Shown: positions 12,690 to 24,190, counted from the stretch's first letter. The stretch is 64,000 nucleotides of DNA from Absidia repens (GCA_002105175.1 MCGE01000048.1:1-64000), one strand, 5' to 3'. The notes: generated by a model from the sequence alone, not told the origin. Translations and numbers: made by a program.

Positions 12690-14501
12690 TTCAATAAAAA
12701 AAAACCTTACTTTCAAAGTCAACAGACCACGTAGCGTATCTTCCACCATGCTCAGCGATTCAAAGCTTGTCGGGATAACGAGATGAGTGACCAAATGAGC
12801 GACCGTAATATAATCATCCAGACCAGGCCCATCCTCCACCAGTCGCAGCATGTACAGGTAGCCAGCATTCCCCACAAAGTCCATGGCGATGGTGAATGTC
12901 ACGCCAAACTTGGTGTGGAGGCGGAAGAGGTTGGACGTGTTCAAGCGGAGATTTTTGGATTGCTGGTGAAGTTTGATCGAAGGGCCGACGATGGCTTTCT
13001 TCCACTCGTTGCTAGAAATATCCACCTTGGCATGGGCGCATTTCAAGATCAGATCAATTTTTCGACCATAGGCTTGCGACAGATCGCCCGTATGGAAAAT
13101 GGCTTTGTTCATGGCGATCGCCACCTTGGAGGACTGCAAGTTTGTTTCACCGTCCACAAGGAACACATCCGTATCCGCTAGCAAAGGGTCCAGAAGCGAG
13201 GCAAACCGTCGATAGAAGGTGGCTTCACTTTCATCACGTTTCACCGCCCAAAAACAGATGTTGTTCACTATGTGCTCGATGATGACGAGGTTGATATAGG
13301 GTTGGGATTTTCGTTGGTGACCACGGATGAGCGCTGCCTTGGTGACCATAATATATTCCAGAATGCCATCCATATTGGAGCGAAAGCCAAGGATATGTTC
13401 GATAGACGCCAACGTATCAGAGTCCAATGTAGACGTTTTGGGGGTGTAGTCAAGTTTGGTTTTCAAATGGTCGGGCAAGGACGACAAGATGATCTTCGAC
13501 ATATCAGGATGAATGAGGTTGACGATCCCCGAAAGGTGCAATCTTTATATATATATATAAAAAAGAAAAGATGATAAGACATATGACACAAATAGTAGTA
13601 AGTACTTACTTACTTGACGGCCTCTTCCTCAATAGATGACAAACGATTCGACAAAAGCTTGCTGGCGACAAACTGTTGTAAAGCCCCTTTGATCGATTCA
13701 CCATCATAGTTCAAGTTTTGTAAAAAAAGGATTTCTTTGTCTGTCAACAATCGGCCGTCAATCATCTAGTATATGCAAAAAGAATGAGTATCCCCATGAA
13801 CACCTCTTTTTACCTTTTTTTTTTTTTTACCTTTTTATATGCCAGTCTGCTCAGTTGATATTCACAGTGATCAGAAATAAAGAGGTCATTGGAGCCAGGG
13901 AAGAGTAAAACGTCATTGTCATCGATGGTATTGTCAGCACGTTGCTCAGTATTATCATCAGCAAGTGGATGGGTCGTGTTGTCAGTTGGTGGGTTGGTAG
14001 TTTCATCAGCAAGTGCGTTGGCCAGCATCAAGATGCGGCGTGATGACGCGGCAGTATCAGCCAAAGCTTTCAAACCTTCTGTTTGGTATCGTGCTTGTGC
14101 TTGTGCCTAATAAATGTTAGCGGAAGATGTTAGTAATCTGAAAGAACCATTCCTTTTTTTTTTTTTACAAAAAAAAGACATACCAAGTTGATGATAGCAT
14201 TCTTGATTTCTACCCATATTTGTTTATCGTACACAATCTTCCTACAATAAAAAAAAAGTTAGTATCTTCGTGTAATAATCATCGTCCAATGGACTTACTT
14301 TTGGAGAAGGAAAGATTCTTTGTTTGTCCTTTTTAATTCAAGCGCAAATTGTTGTCGCCACCACCCAAACAGTTGATCCGGGGCCTTGCTTTCGTAAGCT
14401 TTGGAGGTAGCTATAATGTTTTCCCGATTGCTGTTCACAAATTCACTGAAATGTGGAATCTTCTTGTCTTCAACGAAAGCAGTGAGAAAGGAGAGTTTCA
14501 T
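12352..14501 (-). CDS. Uncharacterised lineage-specific protein, 591 aa, 6 exons, possible D...ExK core
   Basis: Exons read from sequence, right to left: 14299-14501, 14184-14241, 13831-14106, 13614-13765, 12711-13542, 12352-12606. The sum is 1776 nt in frame. No named domain is recognised. Exon 5 carries FWAVKRDESEATFYRRF, VFLVDGE and YGRKIDLILKCAH...ISSNEWKK, then QSKNLRLNTSNLF. The IDLIL...NEWKK arrangement looks like a PD-(D/E)XK-type core (inference), and a comparable segment occurs in the gene ending at 1512. The C-terminus has a basic patch (NNRVQKRKLLEL) followed by nine consecutive Asp residues, consistent with a nuclear protein but not proof. The last intron contains an A46 run in the sense strand. 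Start is the first ATG of exon 1, and a leader intron cannot be excluded because TTGTAG lies just upstream. Such proteins are, to my knowledge, expanded in Mucorales. Confidence 0.8.
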
Positions 14502-14767
14502 ATTGGTGACAACTACAAAGAAAAACGGCCAAAAAAAAAAAATAGATTTCATGAAAAGTACTTCGACGGACCTTGAAAGTTTGCGCAGGAAAAATAGAAT
14601 TAGGACTTCCCCATCAGCATGATTTCTTTTCTTTGTGCACTCTCTTCTCCCACTAATACGATATCTTATTCTTATTAACATTCTGTCTTATCTTTTTTTT
14701 TTCTCTAAATTTATTACCATATATTACACTTCCTCTCGAAACCGATTACCGCATCAACTTCACCATC

Positions 14768-15137
14768 ATGTCTGAAACCAATGACACACGATTGTCGCCA
14801 ATTCACCAGGAACTATGGAAAACAAGGCGGCTATGCATTTATGACCCAAAGAAGCAAGCTGAAAAAAAGAGGCATAATATCAGAATGGGATGTAAGTTAC
14901 ATGGGCAATATCGCGAGGCAAAAAGACTCAAATCGACAATCAAACTCATCCTCCCGCTAAATCTCTTACTACATTTGCCATTCCCAACAAAAACTCAACA
15001 ATGATCAAGAAGCCCAATTGGCGAAATTAGTTGATGCAAAAGCGACACCAAGATCAATTGTTAGCTACATGAACACTGGTGATGACGGTGCCCAATATGA
15101 TCGCAAAAGACATCGTCAATTTCAGACAGCGTTGTAA
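14768..15137 (+). CDS. Possible small two-exon gene, 82 aa, unknown
   Basis: An ATG at 14768 opens MSETNDTRLSPIHQELWKTR and runs to a GTAAGT donor at 14892. Splicing to the AG at 15011-15012 keeps the frame and yields QLAKLVDAKATPRSIVSYMN and a stop at 15135-15137 (exons 124 + 125 nt). The product is hydrophilic, basic, and without signal or membrane segment. Splice choice is mine: without splicing the ORF would end at about 15004. It lies divergently from the 591-aa gene, with about 270 bp between starts, so it could share a promoter. No function is recognised. Confidence 0.4.
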
Positions 15138-15740
15138 GGGTTATGTAGTAGTATTTTTTATTTATTCTTTTCTTACGTATGTATCGATTACCATATATTC
15201 TTGTTTTTATTATATTGACATCGTTCCGAATAAACCATTCTTGTCACTGATCTTACCTATTGTATATTTACACCCCCTCATTATAGTCAATTTTTTGGTG
15301 CGGGGATGCATGGTGTCTGAGTGGCCTATTTGACATGGTTACCAAATATGGCATTGATTGGGGCCAATGAGGGTCTCTACGAAACAAATGTAAACAATGT
15401 AAAAATCAGAAATAGCGAATAACATATCATAGTATCATTGTATTATATTCATTTTGAATGAACGCAATATATGTAGAAGCTAGTTTTGAGCAATTTTAAT
15501 CACTGCTCTACTCTACGCAACAATCCATTTTCCCTGCGGAAACCTTTAAGGTCCGTCGAAGTACTTTTCCCAGCGAATTCTACAGTGCGGCCTAGCAATC
15601 CCCTTTTTTTTTTGGCCGGTGGAAGGATGTGGGCGGGGTTTGAACGTTGAATTTTGTTAGCAGTCGCTCTCGGAAATCAGCTGGGGCGAGGTAAATCCGA
15701 AATCAACAGTTGTTCATTTTTTCTTTCTTCCGAACGCTCA
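15138..15740. other. Intergenic
   Basis: No gene is seen. The stretch is AT-rich up to about 15500, then a GC-richer segment leads into the first micro-ORF and may be its leader or promoter. Confidence 0.4.
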
Positions 15741-15752
15741 CGCATTTTCATC

Positions 15753-15821
15753 ATGACAAAGGAATCCACTGGTCTGACTTACGGCCCAGATGGTAGTGGA
15801 CTTGGTCTGCGTCCTAAGTGA
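15753..15821 (+). CDS. Micro-ORF copy 1 (22 aa, MTKESTGLTYGPDG...)
   Basis: It runs from ATG to TGA and encodes a 22-residue hydrophilic peptide beginning MTKESTGLTYGPDG and ending LGLRPK. It is identical at protein level to copy 3. The stop lies in CCTAAGTGAGG, which also looks like a 5' splice site (AA|GTGAGG). A CATAG acceptor lies only about 31 nt from that donor, so the ORF could instead be exon 1 of a duplicated spliced gene. The start context (CATCATGACA) is acceptable. Translation is not demonstrated. Confidence 0.45.
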   Translation: MTKESTGLTYGPDGSGLGLRPK

Positions 15822-16054
15822 GGTTGTATTTGGAACCATTTCTCATAGTTGGCGATGGAACCTGACACCGTTAGCGCATGTCAAGTTGAAAAAGGCGTCT
15901 ATTGTTTTTTTAATGATGGTCAGAAAGGTAAAGAAATGGAAACGAACGAACCATTTGATATTATAGAATGATAACTAACTTTCTCTGCTTCGTGTGTGAG
16001 TTTTTTTTTTTTTTTTTTTATTGTTAATCTGAATGGAGATGGGTGATTTCCATT

Positions 16055-16123
16055 ATGGCAAAGGAATCCACTGGTCTGACTTACGGCCCAGATGGTAGTG
16101 GACTTGGTCTGCGTCCTAAGTGA
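16055..16123 (+). CDS. Micro-ORF copy 2 (22 aa, MAKESTGLTYGPDG...)
   Basis: Same 22-codon ORF with one residue change (Thr2 to Ala). The downstream sequence is open in another frame from 16092 and runs into copy 3, giving a 71-residue ORF whose last 22 residues are copy 3. Confidence 0.45.
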   Translation: MAKESTGLTYGPDGSGLGLRPK

Positions 16124-16238
16124 GGTGTATTTGGGAACTATTTCTCATAGTTGGCGATGGAACCCTGACACCGTTAGCGCATGTCAAGATAGGTATCACT
16201 CATCTCCCATAGATTCTCTTAGATCACGCTTTTTCATC

Positions 16239-16307
16239 ATGACAAAGGAATCCACTGGTCTGACTTACGGCCCAGATGGTAGTGGACTTGGTCTGCGTCC
16301 TAAGTGA
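16239..16307 (+). CDS. Micro-ORF copy 3 (22 aa, MTKESTGLTYGPDG...)
   Basis: It has the same protein sequence as copy 1. It is also the in-frame tail of the ORF at 16092-16307, so a longer product including copy 3 is possible. An AATAAA at about 16526 could serve as a polyadenylation signal for this cluster. Confidence 0.45.
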   Translation: MTKESTGLTYGPDGSGLGLRPK

Positions 16308-16400
16308 GGTGTGTATTTGGGAACTATTTCTCATAGCTGGCAATGGAACCCTGACACCATTAGCGCATGTCAAGATAGGTATCACTCATCTCCCACTAGA

Positions 16401-17109
16401 TTCTCTTAAAAGGCACTCAAGCAATAGATATCCGTTTTGGTGATTGTCTCAAGAAAACACGAACGTAGATTAGTGATAGCTGTAGTTAGTCTCCCCATAT
16501 ATCTCTTTTTTTATATGAACTTCCAATAAAACTTTTGATTTAGACTTTCTTTTATTGCTATGATTTCACTTTATGTTTTATTTGAATGATTGGGTACCAA
16601 CCTCTAACGACAAAATCATGCGATATCGTTCCAGGTTTTCGCAAACCGCGACATGATTTTTTTTTCTAAAGTGTGACACCATTTTCGACATCTAACGCCG
16701 GAATGACTGTACACACACACATATATATACGCCAATGGCGGTGTGATTGATGAAACACATTGATCAGGTCCCCCCAAATAAAAGGGGGTGTTCGTTGATA
16801 TTGGCTTGGGAGGGATGGGGAGGAGAAAAAATGTAGTCCCAAAAAAAACCCCATGTACACACCACACACACACACATTCATTCATAACAAGTCATGATTA
16901 CAGAAACAACAAACCGTATGGATTTTATTTCTAAAACACACACACACACATACAAACAAACAAACTATATATATATTTATATAAAAAAACACACACATAC
17001 ACAGGGGGGGATAAAATAAAACTAAATTGGAATCAAAACAGAAAAAAATCAAAAAATAAGGGAGGGGGTATAGTTTTCATATATAAAAAAAAAAGTAGAG
17101 GGGGGTTCA
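16401..17109. other. Intergenic / 3' UTR of the kinase gene, with CA repeats
   Basis: The stretch contains CA microsatellites at about 16860-16875, 16937-16950 and 16988-17001, and a TA-rich stretch near 16965-16985. No ORF is worth calling. Its right end is the 3' UTR of the leftward kinase. Confidence 0.45.
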
Positions 17110-19300
17110 TCAGGTGGGCACGACCACAACCGGTTGGATGGGCGCGGCGGACGATTTGGCACTGGCGGTGGTGAACCAGGGATGTTGCAGGGCATCATAG
17201 GGCGACAGACGTTGATCGGGATCCCATTGTAAACACGATTGAATGAAATCCAAAAACAAAGGTTCATGATGCTCATTGCATCGAAGCACCGAGGCCAAGG
17301 TCTTGGCGCCGACCAATCTGGTTTTCCCTCTTGAATTGATCACAGGACGCGGTCGATGGTAGGCATCGAAAAAGATCTTTCGACGGGAACACCGTTCAAT
17401 CAATTCCATGGGCGGTAAGCCCAGCACTTCCATAATACACGCCAATTGTTCTTGTTCCGTTTCCCCCGGGAAAATCGGGATCCCCGTATACAGTTCGGCT
17501 AAAATACATCCAAAACTCCACATGTCAATGGCCGTGTTGTATGTCGTGCCCAGAATGATTTCCGGCGCTCGATAAAATCGACTTTGGATATACGTGTACA
17601 CTATTTTTTGAAAAAGGAGGGGGTGAGTTGGGTTGCTGCCACCATTTTTTTAAGGGGACTTACTTTTTTCGTTGGTGAAACAACTGCTGCCGAAATCAAT
17701 CACTTTGATGGTACTTTTCGCTGGATGTTTGAGTAGAATGTTCTAGAGTAACAGAAAAAAAGTGAGTGGCATGCCCCACAAACTAGGTGTCTACTTCACT
17801 TGGTTTTTTTTTACCTCTGGTTTTAGATCGCAATGGATCACATCATGGTCATACAATAAACATAACGACCGGAGCAATTGGACGGCAAACCTACATAAAA
17901 AGGTGTGAGCATGTCAATACATATAAAAGCTTTTGCATTTTTTTTTTCTTTTACCTCTTGATCAGACTGACAGCAAACCCTTTGTACTCGTACTTTTTGA
18001 TGAATTCATACAAGTTGATACTGAGGCATTCACATACAATGCACAGATGGTTCCGGAAATAAAAGTAATCGGTCATGCGTACATTGTGATGTCCATCCTC
18101 CGGGTCCTATCCCACCCCCGCAAAAAAAATGAAGTCAGCACACACATCGACACACACACTTAAGGTATTGGATTTCTTACCCATTCCACTAAATCTTTCA
18201 AGATTTTCACTTCCATCAAGGCCTGTTCATGGAACCGTCGTTTGTTGCGAATCAACTTGATGGCCACCGAGGTATTGGTTTTATGATCAAAACATTTCAC
18301 CACCTGACCAAACGAGCCTTTGCCAAGCTCATCCAATACTTCGTACCGGTACGCCAAATGATCGCCCTTCAAGATCATATAATCACCACGTTCATCATCA
18401 AACCCATGGTTCAGATGGCCCCGGTAATGCGATGCCTTGACACTCGTAGGTGGTCCCACAAAATAAATCGCATTGGAATAGTCATGGATTTCTTGTTGTC
18501 GCTCAAACCCGGAGATGCATCCGCCGTACAGTTGTAATGCCAACGCCGCCGATTTCGCCACCGAAGAACTCGTAGGATCGAATGAAGCGTCACTGCCATA
18601 TAAAAAGGGTTCCGACAGTCGATGGGTACGGAGTCGATGGTCATCCAGTTGGGTTTGTCGTGCCGTGGTCGTCAATAACCGTGGCGTATTCCCGCTGGTG
18701 CCGGTGGTGCCGCTAGCGGTGGTGTTGTTATTGGCGTTGTTGTGTTGTGTGGTATGTTGCGCCACCATGGCTTGGAGTTGTGCATGGAGACTCATGGCCC
18801 GTGATGATTCTAGTGAAAAAAAAATAGGTGAGTTTGCACCAGTGCAGATAGACACACATACACACACACCCGGCTTACCTTTGTCGACTTGACTGGTTGT
18901 GTCTTGATCAGGAAGCACCATGGCCGAACTTCCTGTGGCAGGATTGCCCAACGAGTTCTTGCGTCCAAGGATGGCCTGTTTTCTTGCAGCGGCGGCGGAG
19001 GCTGGCGTGGTGGTGGGTGTCCTCCTGGTCGCTGTCCCTGTTGCTGTGGCTGTCAAGCCTGGGGAGGTGGGTGTTTGATGATCACCATACGTATACCATC
19101 CACCTTGTTTGGCCACCGAGATCGATAACTTGCGTGCAGATGTCGATGATAATTGGGGCATACTGGGCCGTCGTGAGGTCGAGATCAAATTATTCGGAGA
19201 CACTTTCTTCTTATTGGGCGTGGCGGCGGTGCTGGACCGTCGTTGTTGTTGTTGTTGTCGTGTCATCGGTGTCTTTTTCTTGGTCCCTACTGCTGTTGTA

Positions 19301-19337
<37 letters not shown>

Positions 19338-21209
19338 GACTTGTTTCTTCATCACTACTGTTCCGTCGTCCATGTCGACTCCTGGATTGTTTATGGTTGC
19401 TGGTGGGTTGCTTCGATGTGGGGAGCGGCATTTGGATAGGTTCCATTTTCATCGGAGGTAACTGTACAACCGGTTGGATGACAGGTGGTTTGGCAAGGTT
19501 ACCAGGAAGGGTCTAAAATACACATAGGATGTAAGCTCAATTGCTTATTGTCTTTTCTCTTTTTTTTTCATTACCTTGCCGCGTTTTCTTGTATAGGTGG
19601 GAGGTGGGACCATGGGTTTCTTACCGGCAGCGGTGGTGGACGGCTTATTTCCAGCTGCCGCGGAGATGGCGGCAGAGGCTGCTGCTGCTGTGGCTGCTTC
19701 TTGTGCACTCAAGCTTTTCTTCTTGGTTCGTGGCGTTGTGGTCGGCGATGATGCAATGATGGGGATGCCGTCTTTCAGACTTTCGGTACGAGAGCGTCGA
19801 CGACGTGCAAGGGAAGCGGCGGCGGTCAATGTTGGGGTGGTAGGTGTATCATTGGCTGCCATGGACTTTTTCCTTACACGCACAGGGGTAGTAGTGGTAG
19901 TGGTAGTGGTTGCATTGGTGCCAGAAGCGGAAGAAGAAGACGACGACGACGGGCATGTGGTGACAATCGGTTGAAGACTTTTCTTACGTTGTTGTTGATG
20001 TTGGGGTATGGGACTTTGGCGAGGGGATGCTTGGGATTTCAGAGATAAAGAAGCGCGTTGGGTGCGCCGTGCCAATGAGGTGGTAGCAACAGGTACCGTA
20101 TCTGGCGACAGTGGGGTTGGCTGTGTGTTGTTGTGTTGTTGACGTACATACGCCATTAAGGAGGCTCGTCTTTCCAATGAGCTTTGCGTGGCGGTCTTGG
20201 GAGATGAGGAGGAGGTGGAAGCACCTTCGGCATCGTCCTGATGTTGATGTTGATGATGATGATGTTGGTGCGCGGTAGTCAGGCGTCGTTTTGCATTGTA
20301 AATTATATCGGCAGATGATTTTTCAGAAGGGGGTGGTTGATGACGATGGGAAAAGTCGTTACTACTAGGAAGATCACCGATGGATTTGTTGTTTTGAGTA
20401 GCATCTAAATGCTTGGACAGTCCCTCTTTCGCTCGTTGTCGCTCTACAGCAAGTGTGCTCTGTAACATATGGGACAATCCAATGAGCGCCGGTTCATGGC
20501 GATCCAATGACGTGACAAGAGAATCCGGTTGGGTAGGTGGAGGTGGTTGACTTTGCTGCTGCTGCTGCTGTTCGGTTGGTTGGTGATCTGAGTAAGAAGG
20601 CGAGGATGATTGTCTTGCAGTTGTCCTGTTGCTGGAAGTATGCGGTGGAGGTCGATGACTGGTGGTGGTGGTAGTAGTGGTTGAGGACTTTGCCTTTTCC
20701 TGTTGATTGTGAGGGTTCAATAAAGAAGATGAAGGAGGCTGGGATCTGCGTTGTTGTTGTGTAGTAGTAGTAGTAGTGGTATTGGTAGTAGATCGTCGTC
20801 GAGTGTTGGATACAACGGCCAAAGATTGAGCACGCGTACGCTGAGGAGGGCTGAGCATGCCAGCCGCACCCGTGGAGGCAGTGGGAGGAGTCGTTCCAGT
20901 AGCTAGACTTGAAGAATCGCCTACACGTGATGACCGCCGCCTTGCACTTGTTTCAGCTAAACTTTTTCTTCGAAGGTCAGAATGAAGGGTGGATGGACGA
21001 CGTTGTTTAGCGGTGGTGGTGTTGGTATCCAGTTGTTTGTCGGCCTGGGCAAACGCTTCATAAATGGCATTTTGAGTCACACCCGAGTCATCACCACCGG
21101 TGGTTCCTGCACGCGATCGACTGCTTGCTGTAGACCGAGCAAATCCATCTTGTTGTTGTGGTTGTATCTTGCTAGGTCGTCTGTTGCCAGTGCCATTAGG
21201 TATAGTCAT
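17110..21209 (-). CDS. Class II DYRK protein kinase (Pom1/DYRK2-like), 1231 aa, 7 exons
   Basis: Exons read from sequence, right to left: 19575-21209, 18879-19512, 18181-18809, 17955-18106, 17815-17890, 17664-17742, 17110-17600; the sum is 3696 nt in frame. Residues 1 to about 870 are Ser/Thr/Gln/His-rich and low-complexity, likely a disordered targeting and regulatory region. A DYRK-homology box (HGFDDERGDY, about residue 895) precedes the catalytic domain. In the domain I see the Gly loop GKGSFGQV, VAIKLI (catalytic Lys), the alpha-C Glu in EVKIL, IHCDLKPEN, DFGSSC, the YTY activation-loop motif before IQSRFYRAPE, and IDMWSFGCILAELYTG. HCD instead of HRD and DFGSSC are DYRK hallmarks. Family members autophosphorylate the second Tyr of YxY. 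Fungal Pom1 controls cell polarity and size, and that role here is inference. An upstream ORF overlaps the start codon. Confidence 0.93.
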
Positions 21210-21385
21210 GCCTGATTTTTGCTACTTTTCAAACTAGTGGGTTGTTGTTGCTGTTGTTGTTGTTGTTGAGAGCAAGATGAAGATGATGATGATGAAGTGG
21301 TTGATGACGATAGCCCATGTCCTTTTGGTTGAAGCCAAGAATTGTTGTTAACGTAACTATTACTGACGGTAGAAGATGCGGACAT
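21206..21385 (-). other. Upstream ORF (59 aa, Ser/Gln-rich) overlapping the kinase start as ATGA
   Basis: An ATG at 21385 opens MSASSTVSNSYVNN and continues into Ser and Gln runs. Its TGA (21208-21206) overlaps the kinase ATG (21209-21207). The composition matches the kinase N-terminus, so this may be a real upstream coding segment put out of frame by an indel, or a regulatory uORF. No plausible intron joins them: the only GT/AG pair close by would be 14-25 nt. Confidence 0.55.
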
Positions 21386-21472
21386 ATACAAGTGACTAAA
21401 TGAAAAGAAAGAAAGTGAAATGGTATCAGTCACCAAGCTCCATCGCTTATTATTGTCATGAACCAACCCCAT

Positions 21473-22487
21473 GGGTTGTTTTACGTGTAACCCCGTTTTG
21501 TGTTTCTTTGTATTTTGTTACCTAAAGAGTGGAGTTGTTGTTGTTGTGTTTTCTTCTTTCTATCGTTTTAGAATCCAGTGCGATGGGTTTGCTGTCGTTT
21601 GCCCACGAAAAAAAAAAAAAAATAGGTTTTGGAACGTTTGACCTTTAAAAAGAATAAAAGCAAAAGGTTGAGTGACGTGGTAAAATAAAGAGTGTGTGTT
21701 CACTTACTGGACTATTAGACAGATAGAATAGAAATGGGCCAAAAGATGACAGTCAAATAATGTTTTTTGGATAAAAAGAAAAAGAAAGAAAAGGATGGCA
21801 AAGAAAAGAAGAAGAAAAGAGAAAAATACAGATTTCACAAAAAAAGCAAAAATAAGGGGGATGGTGGGTCATGGACCATGGTATACAACAAAAATAAAGG
21901 ATCGGCGATTAAATACCTTGTATTTGAACTCGGTATACTTCCCGCCCTTCCTCCCCTCCTTAATCCTTGGACCCCCCCTCTATTAACTGTAATAAAAAGG
22001 AACTTGACCCCCTCCTTCTTTTTTTCTTATGTATTTAATTCTACGATAAAGTCATACTCTTCTTATTCGTCAATGAATCATTTCGTTGTTCACCCAAAAA
22101 AAAAAAAAAAAGGATGAAACAAAATTCTCAATAATATGATCTAAAGTAAGGAGAGAGCTTTAAATCTCAAAAGAAATGAGATGTAGTACAGCCTATCGGG
22201 CCGTTGTTGTTCTTTTTGCTGTTGCTGATGTTGATGCTGCTTGTGTGTTTATTATAACCCACGTCCCATTTATGGTTATCGCGCGTGCTTTGTTTGAGTG
22301 AAGTGAGTGATCATAGGGTGGCTTTTCTTTTTCTTTTTCTATGACATGTCTTTATTTTGTGCCACCACATCGAAACTAACCCCATGACTCTTTATAATTT
22401 AACTAAAGTCACTGACAATATATACTGTTTAAAAATACCCCACTTTTTTTTATTATAAAAATATATAGTAATTAATGAGCAGCATGA
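21473..22487. other. Kinase 5' region and intergenic spacer
   Basis: The stretch has poly(A) tracts, a GAAAAG-rich stretch (21770-21850) and TGTTGATGTTGATG near 22225-22245, and no recognisable gene. The sequence to the right of 22480 is the 3' UTR of the oxidoreductase gene. Confidence 0.4.
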
Positions 22488-23298
22488 TCATGCTTGAATG
22501 AGTTCTTCAAAGATTTCAACGAAAGCGTCAGGTTCTTGTGCACCTGATAAAGTATACCTTTTTAAGAGAAAAGAAAAAAAAAAGTCAATAATCAATAATC
22601 AATAATAATAATAATAATAAAAAAAGGGGGACAAAGAAAATAAAAATCACTTACTTGTGATCAATGGAAAAATGAGGCACACCATGAATGCCTCGACGTT
22701 GACTTTCCAGGACGGCTTGACGCACGGTGTCGGCATCGTTTTCCGACGTCAAAAATTGAGTAGCCTGATTCCGATCCAATCCCGCACGTTCAGCCGCTTC
22801 ACTGAGTGCATTGACATCCCCCAAATTGTTGTTGTTTGCGTTTTCAAAATAAAGCCGAAACACTTGTTCCACCATCTCGGATTGTTTGTTGAATTGTTTG
22901 GCCCAATGAATCAAACGATGGGAATCAAACGAATTGCTCACCACACCATCGTAGTTGAATGCAATCCCTTCCGCTGCTCCCACTGCTTGCATCGTCGCTT
23001 GCATCTGTGGGGCTCGAGCCGCCCCGAACTTGCTCACATAAAAGTCGCGTTTGCCCATCGGTGCTGTCATCGTTGGGTTCAGTTGATAGGGATGCCATTG
23101 GATGTCAAAAGTCACATTCGGATGCTTGCCTTGGAACGTCGTCATGGCTTTTTCTAATCGACGTTTACCCACGAAACACCTTCAGAAAGAAAAATAGAGT
23201 GAGTATGAGTGGCAGATGACAAAAAAAAAAAATTCAACACTTTACCATGGACACACACTGTCACTGGTGATATTAATTGAAATAGTTCTTGCCGCCAT
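22488..23298 (-). CDS. DsbA family oxidoreductase, FrnE-like (thioredoxin fold), 215 aa
   Basis: Three exons, right to left: 23246-23298, 22655-23179, 22488-22557; the sum is 648 nt. The active-site motif CPWC spans the first splice junction (SDSVCPW|CFVGKRRLEKA), an arrangement typical of FrnE/DsbA-like proteins. Other hallmarks are IQWHPYQLNP, an all-helical insertion, HRLIHWAKQ, and the cis-Pro loop HGVPHFSID near the C-terminus. The C-terminal YTLSGAQEPDAFVEIFEEL matches the family's SGAQ...F motif. No signal peptide or membrane segment is seen, so a cytosolic thiol-disulfide oxidoreductase or glutathione-S-transferase-like (2-hydroxychromene-carboxylate isomerase fold) enzyme is expected. 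The physiological substrate cannot be read from sequence. Confidence 0.92.
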
Positions 23299-24166
23299 AT
23301 GGATAATATTAGGATTTTTTTAAAAAACAATGTTTAATTCAGTGGGAAATCAAAAAAAAGAAAAAAGGTGCGGTTTTTTTTATATGAAAAAAAAATATAT
23401 AGGTTTAAAGGTCCGGTGGCAATGAATTGATAAGCATGGAATTGCTTACAAATGATGATGACCTTTTTTTTTCATGTCCCGCCACGTGTTGAATTCAAGA
23501 TGGAAAAAAATCGTTCTGCAGATCCACAGGCCCCCATTTTGCATCATGACGAAGGGGGTGTGGGAGCACGCCACATTCCTGAGCACTGGCATGCAGAAAC
23601 TAATTGACAAACACCCCCTGAATTCAAGTTTCAGAAAAAAAAAAAAAAGGTCGATTTCTACCGCGAGCTGGCGGTTTTTTTTATAGAGGTAAAAAGGGGG
23701 GGGGTGATGACCTTTTCGGATGAAAAAGCTCGGTCATCCTTTATTTTTTTACTGTGTTACTGTGGATCAAACCAATACACACATCCATTGTAGGCTTTTG
23801 TAAATTCATCAATGAATTATAGAATAAAGTCAAAGACATAAAAGAGTCATCCTATCTTCTTTTGTTTATTTTTTGACTATAAAAGTAACTGTGTGTTTGC
23901 CTCTTTTTTTTTATCAATAGTGTCTATTTCCAGTCATCACCGCTTGCAAAGGATGTGAGTGTCTCCATATGTCCATGTGGGATTTTAGGGGAAAAAAAAT
24001 TAAGTCTTTGGGTCGCGAGTAAGTAAGGTTTACAAGGTCCCTCCTCCACGTACTCACTCATCTCATAATAAACAGGGTCAGTGGCCGATGACTATTGTTT
24101 TCAAATAAAATACTCCGGCTTCTTATCAATATTATATTCTGTTCAATTGCACTTTACTGTATGTAC

Positions 24167-24190
24167 TGTACTGTACAGTACAGTACTGGA
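24167..24190. repeat. Perfect 24-bp palindrome of GTACTGTACTG units
   Basis: The run GTACTGTACTGT / ACAGTACAGTAC is exactly self-complementary. Shorter TACTGTACAGTA-like palindromes are scattered through the spacers (for example near 4010, 26035 and 58970). Confidence 0.8.

Larger units (their letters stand above)
15741..16400 (+). repeat. Three imperfect direct repeats, each carrying the same 22-codon ORF
   Basis: Units at about 15741-15895, 16042-16205 and 16228-16400 share about 150 bp. The shared part includes the micro-ORF, the downstream block ending CTCATAGTTGGCGATGGAA, and ACACCGTTAGCGCATGTCAAG. Units 2 and 3 also share ATAGGTATCACTCATCTCCCA. Units 2 and 3 are adjacent. Units 1 and 2 are separated by about 150 bp of unrelated AT-rich sequence. 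Confidence 0.85.

Noticed and set aside
19109..19516. Plus-strand ORFs opposite the kinase N-terminal exons
   Set aside because: They are antisense shadows of Thr/Ala/Gln repeats in the kinase gene.
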